A stretch of 11,630 bases of DNA from an uncultured Erysipelotrichaceae bacterium (lineage in GTDB: Bacteria; Bacillota_I; Bacilli_A; Erysipelotrichales; Coprobacillaceae). The translations under genes were made by a program, and so were the position numbers. The notes beneath the pieces are model-generated. The model saw only the letters and a list, made by a program, of their open reading frames with translations, had not been told where the DNA came from and ran no database searches. Where the stretch lies: positions 1-11,630 of the forward strand of contig ONFH01000038.1 in NCBI GenBank assembly GCA_900317015.1, given 5' to 3'. Shown here piece by piece: positions 1-6,466 of the stretch; the first letter of the stretch is position 1, and every line of letters starts with the position of its first letter.

Positions 1-10
1 AATGTGACTA

Positions 11-18
11 AGAGGAGG
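11..18 (+). promoter_or_regulatory. Ribosome binding site of fhs
   Basis: AGAGGAGG lies seven bases before the ATG at 26 and is a near-perfect Shine-Dalgarno sequence. Only ten bases precede it in the window, so no promoter or leader can be judged. Whether fhs is the first gene of the operon cannot be decided here. Confidence 0.85.
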
Positions 19-25
19 ATAATTC

Positions 26-1696
26 ATGTTAACTGATGTAGAAATTGCTCAAAGTTGTGAAATGGAGCCTATTAAAGATGTCGCTAAGCGACTAGGCTTA
101 AGTGAAGATGATCTGGAACTTTATGGCAAATATAAAGCGAAAGTCTCATTGGAAACGATCCAGAAAGTAAAAGATAACCCAAATGGGAAATTGATTCTGG
201 TCACTGCTATTAATCCGACCCCAGCAGGTGAAGGAAAGACAACGACGATGATCGGTCTTTCACAAGCCTTAAATAAGATGGGAAAGAAATCAGTCGTTGC
301 TATGCGTGAACCAAGCTTAGGTCCATGCTTTGGCATCAAGGGCGGGGCCGCCGGCGGAGGTTATGCGCAGGTCGTCCCAATGGAAGATATCAACTTACAC
401 TTTACTGGTGATATCCATGCCATTACGACAGCCAATAACTTAATTGCGGCGATGCTTGATAACTCGATCCAACAGGGCAATCCCCTTGATATTGATACAA
501 GACAGATCGTCTGGAAGAGATGTGTCGATTTAAATGACCGTGCTTTACGTCATATCGTCGTTGGCCTTGGCGGCAAAGCCAATGGTGTACCTCGTGAAGA
601 CGGCTTTGATATCTCAGTTGCTTCCGAAGTTATGGCCATCTTATGTTTAGCCACTTCACTGACAGACTTAAAACAGCGTGCAGCACGTATGATCGTCGCT
701 TATAACCATGCGGGTGAACCAGTGACGGTTGATGATATTCATGCCACAGGTGCTGTCACATTATTATTAAAAGATGCCATCAAACCTAACTTAGTACAGA
801 CATTAGACCATACACCAGTCTTTGTGCATGGTGGTCCATTTGCCAACATCGCTCACGGCTGTAACTCAGTGATGGCCACGGACCTTGCGATGAAGCTTGG
901 TGATTATGCCATTACCGAAGCTGGTTTCGGTGCTGACCTAGGCGCGGAAAAGTTCTTAGACATCAAGTGTCGTCAGGCCAACTTAAAACCTGATGCCGTT
1001 GTCTTAGTGGCTACGATTCGAGCTTTAAAGATGCATGGTGGTTTGAATAAGAAAGAATTAGATCATGAAGATCTCGATGCTTTAAGCAAAGGCGTAGAAA
1101 ACTTAAAGAAACATATTGAGAACATTCATAAGTTCGGTCTACCACTGGTGGTTGCCATCAATGCGTTCCCAACAGATACACAAGAAGAATTAGCATTATT
1201 AAAGAAGACATGTGAAGAAATGGGTGCTCAGGTCGCCATCTCAGAAGTTTGGGCTAAAGGTGCCGATGGCGGCATGGAATTAGCTGAAAAGTTATTAAAT
1301 GTCTTAGAAACAAAAGAATCTCATTATCATCCAATCTATGAATTAGAGGCCCCAATCGATGCGAAAATCGAAACGATCGTCAAGGAGATCTATGGTGGTG
1401 ATGGTGTGATCTTCACAAAACGTGCGAAAAATAAATTAAAGAAATTAACAGCTCAGGGACTGGGCAACTTACCAGTCTGTGTAGCAAAGACACAGTATTC
1501 CTTATCAGATGATGCAAGTCTGCTTGGTCGTCCAACAGGCTTTAAGGTGACTGTGAATGACTTGATTCCAAATACAGGTGCAGGATTTATCGTAGCGATC
1601 GCCGGCAGTATTATGCGTATGCCTGGCTTACCTAAGGTGCCTGCTGCTGATCATATGGATATTGATGAAGACGGCAAGATCGTCGGACTATTCTAG
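26..1696 (+). CDS. fhs: Formate--tetrahydrofolate ligase (10-formyl-THF synthetase)
   Basis: This cytoplasmic enzyme joins formate to tetrahydrofolate using ATP, giving 10-formyl-THF, the formyl donor for PurN and for AICAR transformylase. The 556-residue length is normal for the family. A P-loop, TPAGEGKTT, is at residues 65-73. It is followed by the conserved stretch REPSLGPCFGIKGGAAGGG (about 94-112), the family motif RALKMHGG (about 332-339), and the typical C-terminal segment MRMPGLPKVPAADHMDID. The start at 26 is fixed by a strong Shine-Dalgarno site and by N-terminal similarity to the family. The stop codon TAG is embedded in the purE ribosome binding site, so the two genes are probably co-translated. 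Its place at the head of a pur operon suggests a role in supplying one-carbon units for purines, rather than only acetogenic or formate metabolism. The gene looks intact. Confidence 0.97.
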   Translation: MLTDVEIAQSCEMEPIKDVAKRLGLSEDDLELYGKYKAKVSLETIQKVKDNPNGKLILVTAINPTPAGEGKTTTMIGLSQALNKMGKKSVVAMREPSLGPCFGIKGGAAGGGYAQVVPMEDINLHFTGDIHAITTANNLIAAMLDNSIQQGNPLDIDTRQIVWKRCVDLNDRALRHIVVGLGGKANGVPREDGFDISVASEVMAILCLATSLTDLKQRAARMIVAYNHAGEPVTVDDIHATGAVTLLLKDAIKPNLVQTLDHTPVFVHGGPFANIAHGCNSVMATDLAMKLGDYAITEAGFGADLGAEKFLDIKCRQANLKPDAVVLVATIRALKMHGGLNKKELDHEDLDALSKGVENLKKHIENIHKFGLPLVVAINAFPTDTQEELALLKKTCEEMGAQVAISEVWAKGADGGMELAEKLLNVLETKESHYHPIYELEAPIDAKIETIVKEIYGGDGVIFTKRAKNKLKKLTAQGLGNLPVCVAKTQYSLSDDASLLGRPTGFKVTVNDLIPNTGAGFIVAIAGSIMRMPGLPKVPAADHMDIDEDGKIVGLF

Positions 1697-1700
1697 GAGG
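1695..1700 (+). promoter_or_regulatory. Ribosome binding site of purE, fused to the fhs stop codon
   Basis: AGGAGG begins inside the fhs stop codon (TAGGAGG, 1694-1700) and lies five bases before the purE ATG. A ribosome ending fhs therefore stops on the purE initiation site. Stop codons overlap Shine-Dalgarno sites in the same way at purH/purD and purD/purL. Confidence 0.85.
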
Positions 1701-1705
1701 TTAAT

Positions 1706-2191
1706 ATGAAAGTTGCGGTTATTATGGGCAGCGCTTCTGATGCAGACAAGCTCGAAGCGTGTATCAAGATCTTGAAAGACTATGATGTCGAAGTCAAAGT
1801 TCGTGCCTTATCGGCTCATCGTGCACATGCAGCCTTAGCTGAATTTGTCGATGAATGTAATTCTGATGGAACAGACGTCATCATTACCGCTGCAGGTATG
1901 GCAGCCGCCTTACCTGGTGTGGTTGCTAGTATGACAGTATTACCTGTCATCGGTGTTCCACTCAAAGCAGTGGCAACGGATGGCATGGATGCATTATTAA
2001 GTATCGTGATGATGCCAAGTGGTGTGCCAGTGGCAACAGTGACCATCAATGGTGGTAAGAATGCAGCTTACTTAGCATTACAGATCATGGGTATCAAGTA
2101 TCCTGAACTGCAGAAGAAGCTCGTCGCTTTTAGAAAATCGCAGGAAGAAGCTTGTCTTAAGACAAACGAAGAAATTAAAAACAAATATTAA
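1706..2191 (+). CDS. purE: 5-(carboxyamino)imidazole ribonucleotide mutase / AIR carboxylase
   Basis: PurE makes 4-carboxy-AIR (CAIR), either by moving the carboxylate of N5-CAIR supplied by PurK (class I) or by using CO2 directly (class II). The 161-residue length is normal. The MGSASD nucleotide-phosphate loop is at residues 7-12, the catalytic SAHR motif with His38 at 36-39, and the MPSGVPVATV segment at 103-112. The loop that reads GGAAHLPG in Escherichia coli PurE reads GMAAALPG here (64-71), so a histidine of the usual class I pattern is replaced by Ala68. No purK is in the window. SAHR points to class I, while the missing histidine and missing purK leave the carbon source open. The gene starts nine bases after fhs with a strong ribosome binding site and is followed by purC 21 bases later. 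Confidence 0.95.
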   Translation: MKVAVIMGSASDADKLEACIKILKDYDVEVKVRALSAHRAHAALAEFVDECNSDGTDVIITAAGMAAALPGVVASMTVLPVIGVPLKAVATDGMDALLSIVMMPSGVPVATVTINGGKNAAYLALQIMGIKYPELQKKLVAFRKSQEEACLKTNEEIKNKY

Positions 2192-2197
2192 TTAAAT

Positions 2198-2203
2198 GGG
2201 GGA
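2198..2203 (+). promoter_or_regulatory. Weak ribosome binding site of purC
   Basis: GGGGGA, followed by an A-rich run, lies nine bases before the purC ATG. It matches the anti-Shine-Dalgarno sequence less well than the AGGAGG sites of the neighbouring genes, so purC translation may depend partly on the A-rich leader. Confidence 0.6.
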
Positions 2204-2212
2204 AAAGAAAAA

Positions 2213-2923
2213 ATGGAAAAAGGTCAATTATTATACGATGGGAAAGCAAAACAGGTCTATGCAACTGATAAACCTGATGAAGTGATCATGCATTACAAAG
2301 ATGATGCCACAGCTGGTGATGGTGCAAAACATGAACAGTTCTCTGGTAAAGGTGTTTTAAACCATACAATTTCTGGCATTATCTTCGATATGTTAAAAGA
2401 AGCTGGAATCAAGACACACTTAATTGAAAAGTTGAATGATCGTGATGACTTAGTTAAGAAAGTCAAGATCTTCCCACTTGAAGTCATCGTGCGTAACATT
2501 ACAACAGGTTCATTCTGTCGTCGTACAGGCTGTCCTGAAGGTTTAGTTTTAGATGAACCAATCTTCGAAATCTCTTATAAGAATGATGAATATCATGATC
2601 CTCTCATCAATGAAGACCATGCTGTTGCAATGAAGTTATGTACACGTGAAGAATATGCAACGATCAAACAGGAAACTTTAAAGATCAACGAATTATTAAA
2701 GCAGTTCTTCTTAGCATTCAACTTAAAGTTAGTTGACTTCAAGATCGAATTCGGTAAGACAGAAGATGGTGAGATCTTGTTAGCTGATGAAATTTCTCCT
2801 GATTCATGCCGTTTATGGGATGTCGATACAAACAAGAAATATGATAAGGATGTCTTCAGACAGAGTACTGGTGATTTAATCGAAACTTATAAAGCTGTTT
2901 TAGCAAGAATGCAGAAAAAATAA
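2213..2923 (+). CDS. purC: SAICAR synthetase (phosphoribosylaminoimidazole-succinocarboxamide synthase)
   Basis: PurC joins CAIR, the PurE product, to aspartate with ATP, forming SAICAR, which PurB then cleaves. The protein has 236 residues, the normal size for single-domain bacterial PurC. The N-terminal LLYDGKAKQVYATD segment (5-18) forms the ATP-binding strand and loop. It is followed by FPLEVIVRNITTGSFCRR (about 92-109) and the family signature LADEISPDSCRLWD at 190-203. All expected motifs are present, and there is no frameshift. A stop codon, TAA, is followed by a 78-base spacer with a strong hairpin before purM, the widest gap in the operon. In clostridial operons of this type purF usually comes next. 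Confidence 0.97.
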   Translation: MEKGQLLYDGKAKQVYATDKPDEVIMHYKDDATAGDGAKHEQFSGKGVLNHTISGIIFDMLKEAGIKTHLIEKLNDRDDLVKKVKIFPLEVIVRNITTGSFCRRTGCPEGLVLDEPIFEISYKNDEYHDPLINEDHAVAMKLCTREEYATIKQETLKINELLKQFFLAFNLKLVDFKIEFGKTEDGEILLADEISPDSCRLWDVDTNKKYDKDVFRQSTGDLIETYKAVLARMQKK

Positions 2924-2939
2924 TAAATATTCAAACATT

Positions 2940-2983
2940 ATGACAAGCATCAAAGTCCATTTTTGGGCTTTGAGCTTTGTCGT
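2940..2983 (+). other. Strong intercistronic RNA hairpin between purC and purM
   Basis: An imperfect inverted repeat fills most of the purC-purM gap. The upper stem pairs TCAAAGTCC (2950-2958) with GGGCTTTGA (2965-2973), nine pairs including one G-U, closing a loop ATTTTT (2959-2964). Below it GC pairs with GC (2947-2948 with 2974-2975), flanked by single-base bulges A2949 and T2976. GACAA then pairs with TTGTC (2942-2946 with 2977-2981), and two more outer pairs extend the stem. Only three T residues follow (GTTTAAAT), so it lacks the poly-U tract of a classic intrinsic terminator. It could be a weak attenuator, a processing or stabilising element that sets differential expression of the two operon halves, or a remnant from loss of purF. 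The purM ribosome binding site starts seven bases downstream and stays free. Confidence 0.7.
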
Positions 2984-2989
2984 TTAAAT

Positions 2990-2995
2990 AAGGAG
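2990..2995 (+). promoter_or_regulatory. Ribosome binding site that fixes the purM start
   Basis: AAGGAG lies six bases before the ATG at 3002. This makes that ATG the start, rather than the in-frame ATG at 2963 inside the hairpin region. Confidence 0.85.
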
Positions 2996-3001
2996 TACAA
3001 C

Positions 3002-4027
3002 ATGGATTATAAAAAAGCTGGCGTAGACATTGAAGCAGGTTATAAATCTGTCGAATTAATGAAAAAATATGTAAAGGCAACGACACGTCCTGAAGTTTTA
3101 GGCGGTTTGGGCGGTTTTGCCGGTGCGTTCGATCTTTCTAAGATCAAGAATTATGAAGATCCTGTTTTATTATCAGGAACTGATGGCTGTGGTACAAAGG
3201 TCAAATTAGCCTTCTTAATGGATAAGCATGACACGATCGGCATCGATGCCGTGGCAATGTGTGTCAATGATATTGCCTGCAGTGGCGGTGAACCTTTATT
3301 CTTCTTAGATTATATTGCCTGCGGGAAAAACTATCCAGAAAAGATCGCAGCGATCGTCAAAGGCGTTGCCGATGGCTGTTTACAGTCAGAATGTTCTTTG
3401 ATCGGTGGCGAAACAGCTGAACATCCAGGCTTAATGCCAGAAGATGAATATGATTTAGCTGGCTTTGCGGTCGGTGTTGCAGAACGTAAAGAGATCATCG
3501 ATGGTTCGACGATCAAAGATGGTGACGTACTCGTCGGCATGGCTTCTAGCGGTGTCCATTCGAATGGTTTCTCACTTGTTCGTAAGATCTTTGAAATGAG
3601 CAAGGAAAGCTTAAATACTTACTATGATGAATTAGGCACAACGTTAGGTGAAGCGCTGATTGCCCCAACAAGAATCTATGTCAAAGCCCTTAAGGCCATC
3701 AAGAATGCAAACGTTACCGTCAAGGGATGCTCCCACATCACAGGCGGCGGCTTCTATGAAAATGTGCCAAGAATGTTGCCAGAAGGCATCAACGCGCATA
3801 TTGAAAAGGGCAGTTATCCAATCCCACCAATCTTTGATCTCATCAAGAAACAGGGTCAAATCGAAGAAAAGATGATGTACAATACTTTCAATATGGGTCT
3901 TGGTATGGTCATTGCTTTAGATCCTAGTGATGTCGATGAAGCCGTCAAAGCCATCGAAGCTGCTGGGGAAAAGGCTTATGTTGTTGGAAAATGCGTTGCT
4001 GGCGACAAGGGAGTCACATTATGTTAA
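3002..4027 (+). CDS. purM: Phosphoribosylformylglycinamidine cyclo-ligase (AIR synthetase)
   Basis: PurM closes the imidazole ring, turning FGAM, the PurL product, into AIR with ATP. From the chosen start the protein has 341 residues, normal for the family, and begins MDYKKAGVDIEAGYKSVELM, a typical PurM N-terminus. Motifs include GTDGCGTK (59-66), MCVNDIACSGGEPLFF (86-101), then IGGETAEHPGLMP and HITGGGFYENVPRMLPEG in the C-terminal half. These are standard for the PurM/PurL ATP-binding superfamily. An in-frame ATG 39 bases upstream would add 13 residues translated from the hairpin and has no ribosome binding site, so it was rejected. The last codons overlap the purN start (ATGTTAA), pointing to translational coupling. 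No defects are seen. Confidence 0.97.
   Translation: MDYKKAGVDIEAGYKSVELMKKYVKATTRPEVLGGLGGFAGAFDLSKIKNYEDPVLLSGTDGCGTKVKLAFLMDKHDTIGIDAVAMCVNDIACSGGEPLFFLDYIACGKNYPEKIAAIVKGVADGCLQSECSLIGGETAEHPGLMPEDEYDLAGFAVGVAERKEIIDGSTIKDGDVLVGMASSGVHSNGFSLVRKIFEMSKESLNTYYDELGTTLGEALIAPTRIYVKALKAIKNANVTVKGCSHITGGGFYENVPRMLPEGINAHIEKGSYPIPPIFDLIKKQGQIEEKMMYNTFNMGLGMVIALDPSDVDEAVKAIEAAGEKAYVVGKCVAGDKGVTLC
4007..4013 (+). promoter_or_regulatory. Ribosome binding site of purN inside the purM coding region
   Basis: AAGGGAG lies within the last codons of purM, seven bases before the purN ATG at 4021. It supports that start over the in-frame ATG at 3991. Confidence 0.8.
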
Positions 4028-4614
4028 ACATTGCTGTCTGCGTCTCAGGCGGCGGGACGGATCTTCAGTCCGTCATTGATGCTTGCGAGGCAGGAAAGAT
4101 CAATGGCCAAATTAAGCTCGTGATTTCCAATCGTAAAAATGCTTATGCCTTAGAGCGTGCCAAAAAGCATGGCATCAAGGCTGAAGTTATTAAAGATCAG
4201 AAAGAGATCTTAAGAAGATACGAAGAAGAAAAGATCGATCTTGTCGTTTTAGCTGGTTATTTAGCCATCGTCAGCGATGAGATCATTGAAAAATATAAGA
4301 ATAAGATGATCAACATCCATCCTTCCCTCATTCCTTCTTTCTGTGGGCCAGGTTTCTATGGTATGCATGTCCATGATGCCGTCTTCAAAAGAGGCGTGAA
4401 GGTCTCTGGATGTACCGTTCACTTTGTGTCAAGCGAAGTCGACGGGGGACCGATCATCTTACAAAAAGCTGTCGATATTTCAGATGTCAAAACACCAGAA
4501 GAGATCCAGGAACGTGTGCTTGTCGAAGAACATAAGCTGTTACCAAAAGCGGTTCAGCTCTTCTGTGATGGAAAATTAAAAGTCGTGAACGAAAGGGTGG
4601 AAATTGTCGAATGA
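4021..4614 (+). CDS. purN: Phosphoribosylglycinamide formyltransferase, 10-formyl-THF dependent
   Basis: PurN moves a formyl group from 10-formyl-THF to GAR, giving FGAR. The protein has 197 residues from the chosen start, close to the family norm. The Rossmann-type phosphate loop SGGGTDLQ is at residues 9-16. The catalytic set known from Escherichia coli PurN is present as Asn98 and His100 (in NIHPSLIPSF) and Asp141 (in VDGGPIILQ). The segment CGPGFYGMHVHDAV (108-121) follows the catalytic histidine and resembles clostridial PurN as I remember it. Asp14 stands where Escherichia coli PurN has Asn13, which contacts the GAR phosphate. The start overlaps the end of purM by seven bases, and the stop overlaps the purH start by four (ATGA). 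With Fhs in the same operon, donor and user of the formyl group are co-expressed. Confidence 0.95.
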   Translation: MLNIAVCVSGGGTDLQSVIDACEAGKINGQIKLVISNRKNAYALERAKKHGIKAEVIKDQKEILRRYEEEKIDLVVLAGYLAIVSDEIIEKYKNKMINIHPSLIPSFCGPGFYGMHVHDAVFKRGVKVSGCTVHFVSSEVDGGPIILQKAVDISDVKTPEEIQERVLVEEHKLLPKAVQLFCDGKLKVVNERVEIVE

Positions 4615-5192
4615 AAAGAGCATTAGTATCAGTTACAGATAAAACTGGCGTAGTTGATTTTGCAAAAGGATTAGAGAAACTTGGATTTGAGATCGTTTCA
4701 ACAGGTGGCACTTTAAAAGCTTTAGTGGCTGGCGGAGTCAATGCCATCGGCATCGAAAAGGTCACTGGTTTCCCAGAAATTTTAGATGGTCGTGTGAAAA
4801 CATTACATCCAAAAGTTCATGGCGGATTACTTTATAAACGTGATAATCCAGAACATGTCAAAACGATCAAGGAAATGGATATTCATCCCATTGATTTGGT
4901 CTGCTGCAACTTATATGCCTTTGATAAGGCCTTAGAAAAACATGCCGATCTACCAGAAATGGTGGAAAATATTGATATCGGTGGTCCTTCGATGATCCGT
5001 AGTGCTGCGAAAAACTTCAAAGATGTCTTGATCGTCACTGAACCAGGTGACTATGACGAAGTCTTAAAAGCTTTAGAAGAAGGCAAGGATGACTTCAAGT
5101 TCAGAATGAACTTAGCTTATAAAGCTTATTCAAAGACAGCCGCATACGATACGATGATCTCTAAATATTTTGCAGATCAGTTAAAGAAATAG
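4611..5192 (+). CDS. purH: IMP cyclohydrolase, single-domain PurH without the AICAR transformylase domain
   Basis: The usual bacterial PurH has about 510 residues and two activities: AICAR transformylase (C-terminal, 10-formyl-THF dependent) and IMP cyclohydrolase (N-terminal). This protein has 193 residues and matches only the N-terminal MGS-like cyclohydrolase domain, which closes the purine ring of FAICAR to give IMP. It begins KRALVSVTDKTG, and STGGT is at 30-34. The active-site positions known from the human enzyme are all present: Lys63 in RVKTLHP, Tyr102 in NLYAF, Asp122 in NIDIGGP and Lys134 in SAAKN. The protein ends at TAAYDTMISKYF, where the domain normally ends. The stop codon is part of the purD ribosome binding site, and no transformylase remnant lies between the genes. 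It therefore looks like a settled single-domain enzyme, not a recent truncation. The transformylase must be encoded elsewhere. The start overlaps purN by four bases. Confidence 0.93.
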   Translation: MKRALVSVTDKTGVVDFAKGLEKLGFEIVSTGGTLKALVAGGVNAIGIEKVTGFPEILDGRVKTLHPKVHGGLLYKRDNPEHVKTIKEMDIHPIDLVCCNLYAFDKALEKHADLPEMVENIDIGGPSMIRSAAKNFKDVLIVTEPGDYDEVLKALEEGKDDFKFRMNLAYKAYSKTAAYDTMISKYFADQLKK

Positions 5193-5196
5193 GAGG
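5191..5196 (+). promoter_or_regulatory. Ribosome binding site of purD, fused to the purH stop codon
   Basis: AGGAGG begins inside the purH stop codon (TAGGAGG, 5190-5196), five bases before the purD ATG. It shows that the early end of PurH is built into the gene junction. Confidence 0.85.
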
Positions 5197-5201
5197 TCCA
5201 T

Positions 5202-6455
5202 ATGAAGGTATTAGTAATTGGTGGAGGCGGACGTGAACACGCCATTGCCTGGGCTTTACATAAAAGTCCTAAAGTTGATGAACTTTATGCCATTCCCGGA
5301 AACCCTGGAATCAGTGAGATCGGGACTTGCGTGCCTGGTTCTGTAGAAGATCTTGATGGCATCTTAAAGTTTGTCGAAAACAAAGCCATTGACTTGACTG
5401 TCATTGGTCCCGAAGTTCCACTTTGCATGGGCTTAGCTGATCTCTTAGAAGATCATGGTCATAAAGTTTTTGGCCCTCGTCAGAAAGCCGCCAACTTGGA
5501 AGGCTCTAAAGCTTTCTCAAAGGACTTCATGGTCCGTCATCATATTCCAACTGCAAAATATGTCGAAGTGACAGATCTTGAGTCTGCTTATGAAGCTTTA
5601 AAAGAATTCTCTTATCCTGTTGTTGTGAAAGCCGATGGCTTAGCAGCTGGGAAAGGTGTCGTCATTGCCGAAGATGAAAAGACGGCAAAAGAAACATTAA
5701 AAGAAATGCTTTCTGGTGAGATCTTAAGCGGTGCCGGTAAGAAAGTCGTTTTGGAAGAATTCTTAACTGGCTTTGAATGTTCCTTATTATGCTTTACTGA
5801 TGGCAAGACGATCGTGCCAATGGTCAGTGCCAAAGACCATAAGCAGATCTATGATAATAATAAAGGTCCAAATACTGGCGGAATGGGCTCTGTTTCACCA
5901 AACCCATTCTTACCTGCCGGCATGGATGAAAAATTCAGAACTGAAATTATGGATCCATTTGTTAAAGGATTACAGGAAGATGGCTTAGACTTTAGAGGTG
6001 TCATCTTCATCGGTCTGATGATTGAAAATGGTGAACCAAAAGTGCTTGAATTTAACGTCCGTTTTGGTGATCCGGAAACACAGGCTGTGCTGATGCGTTT
6101 AGATTCTGATCTATATGAGATCATGAATGCCGTAGCAGAAGGCAAGCTTGCCGATGTCGACATCAAGTGGAAAGATGATCAGGTCACTTGTGTTGTCTTA
6201 GCTTCTGGTGGTTACCCTGGTTCTTATGAAAAGGGGAAAGTCATCACTGGTTTAGATCAATTACCAGAAGATATCGTTGTCTTCCATGCTGGTACGGCAA
6301 TGAAAGATGGACAGCTCGTCACAAACGGCGGTCGTGTCTTAAATATCTGCGCAGAAGGCGGCAGCTTAGAAGAAACAAGAACAAAAGTTTACGACGCCAT
6401 CAAGTCTATTCATTTTGATGGTATGTATTGTCGAAAAGATATTGGTTTACATTAG
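5202..6455 (+). CDS. purD: Phosphoribosylamine--glycine ligase (GAR synthetase)
   Basis: PurD joins phosphoribosylamine, the product of PurF, to glycine with ATP, giving GAR, the PurN substrate. The 417-residue length is normal. The N-terminal loop VIGGGGREHA is at residues 5-14 and IGPEVPL at 68-74. The linker GPRQKAANLEGSKAFSK (91-107) leads into the ATP-grasp domain, with VVKADGLAAGKGVVIA and the late metal- and ATP-binding segment FNVRFGDPETQAVL. All family landmarks are intact. Its substrate-supplying partner PurF is not encoded in the window, although PurD depends on its short-lived product. The stop codon overlaps the Shine-Dalgarno site of purL. Confidence 0.97.
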   Translation: MKVLVIGGGGREHAIAWALHKSPKVDELYAIPGNPGISEIGTCVPGSVEDLDGILKFVENKAIDLTVIGPEVPLCMGLADLLEDHGHKVFGPRQKAANLEGSKAFSKDFMVRHHIPTAKYVEVTDLESAYEALKEFSYPVVVKADGLAAGKGVVIAEDEKTAKETLKEMLSGEILSGAGKKVVLEEFLTGFECSLLCFTDGKTIVPMVSAKDHKQIYDNNKGPNTGGMGSVSPNPFLPAGMDEKFRTEIMDPFVKGLQEDGLDFRGVIFIGLMIENGEPKVLEFNVRFGDPETQAVLMRLDSDLYEIMNAVAEGKLADVDIKWKDDQVTCVVLASGGYPGSYEKGKVITGLDQLPEDIVVFHAGTAMKDGQLVTNGGRVLNICAEGGSLEETRTKVYDAIKSIHFDGMYCRKDIGLH

Positions 6456-6461
6456 AGGAGG
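6454..6461 (+). promoter_or_regulatory. Ribosome binding site that fixes the purL start
   Basis: AGAGGAGG starts inside the purD stop codon and lies five bases before the ATG at 6467. The in-frame ATG at 6428 has no such site. Confidence 0.87.
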
Positions 6462-6466
6462 TCACA

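Noticed and set aside
2940..2990. Classic intrinsic terminator between purC and purM
   Set aside because: The stem is strong, but only three T residues follow it. It is reported as a hairpin of unknown role instead.
2963..3001. Upstream in-frame ATG for purM adding 13 residues
   Set aside because: It lies in the loop and 3' arm of the hairpin, has no Shine-Dalgarno site, and the added residues do not resemble PurM. AAGGAG precedes the ATG at 3002.
3991..4020. Upstream in-frame ATG for purN inside purM
   Set aside because: The AAGGGAG site and the family N-terminus (LNIAVCVSGGGT) both support 4021.
5193..5201. A frameshift or broken second half of purH
   Set aside because: Only nine bases separate purH from an intact purD, so there is no room for a decayed transformylase domain. 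The end is clean.
6428..6466. Upstream in-frame ATG for purL overlapping purD
   Set aside because: No ribosome binding site precedes it, and AGAGGAGG sits correctly before 6467, where the protein begins like other PurL proteins.
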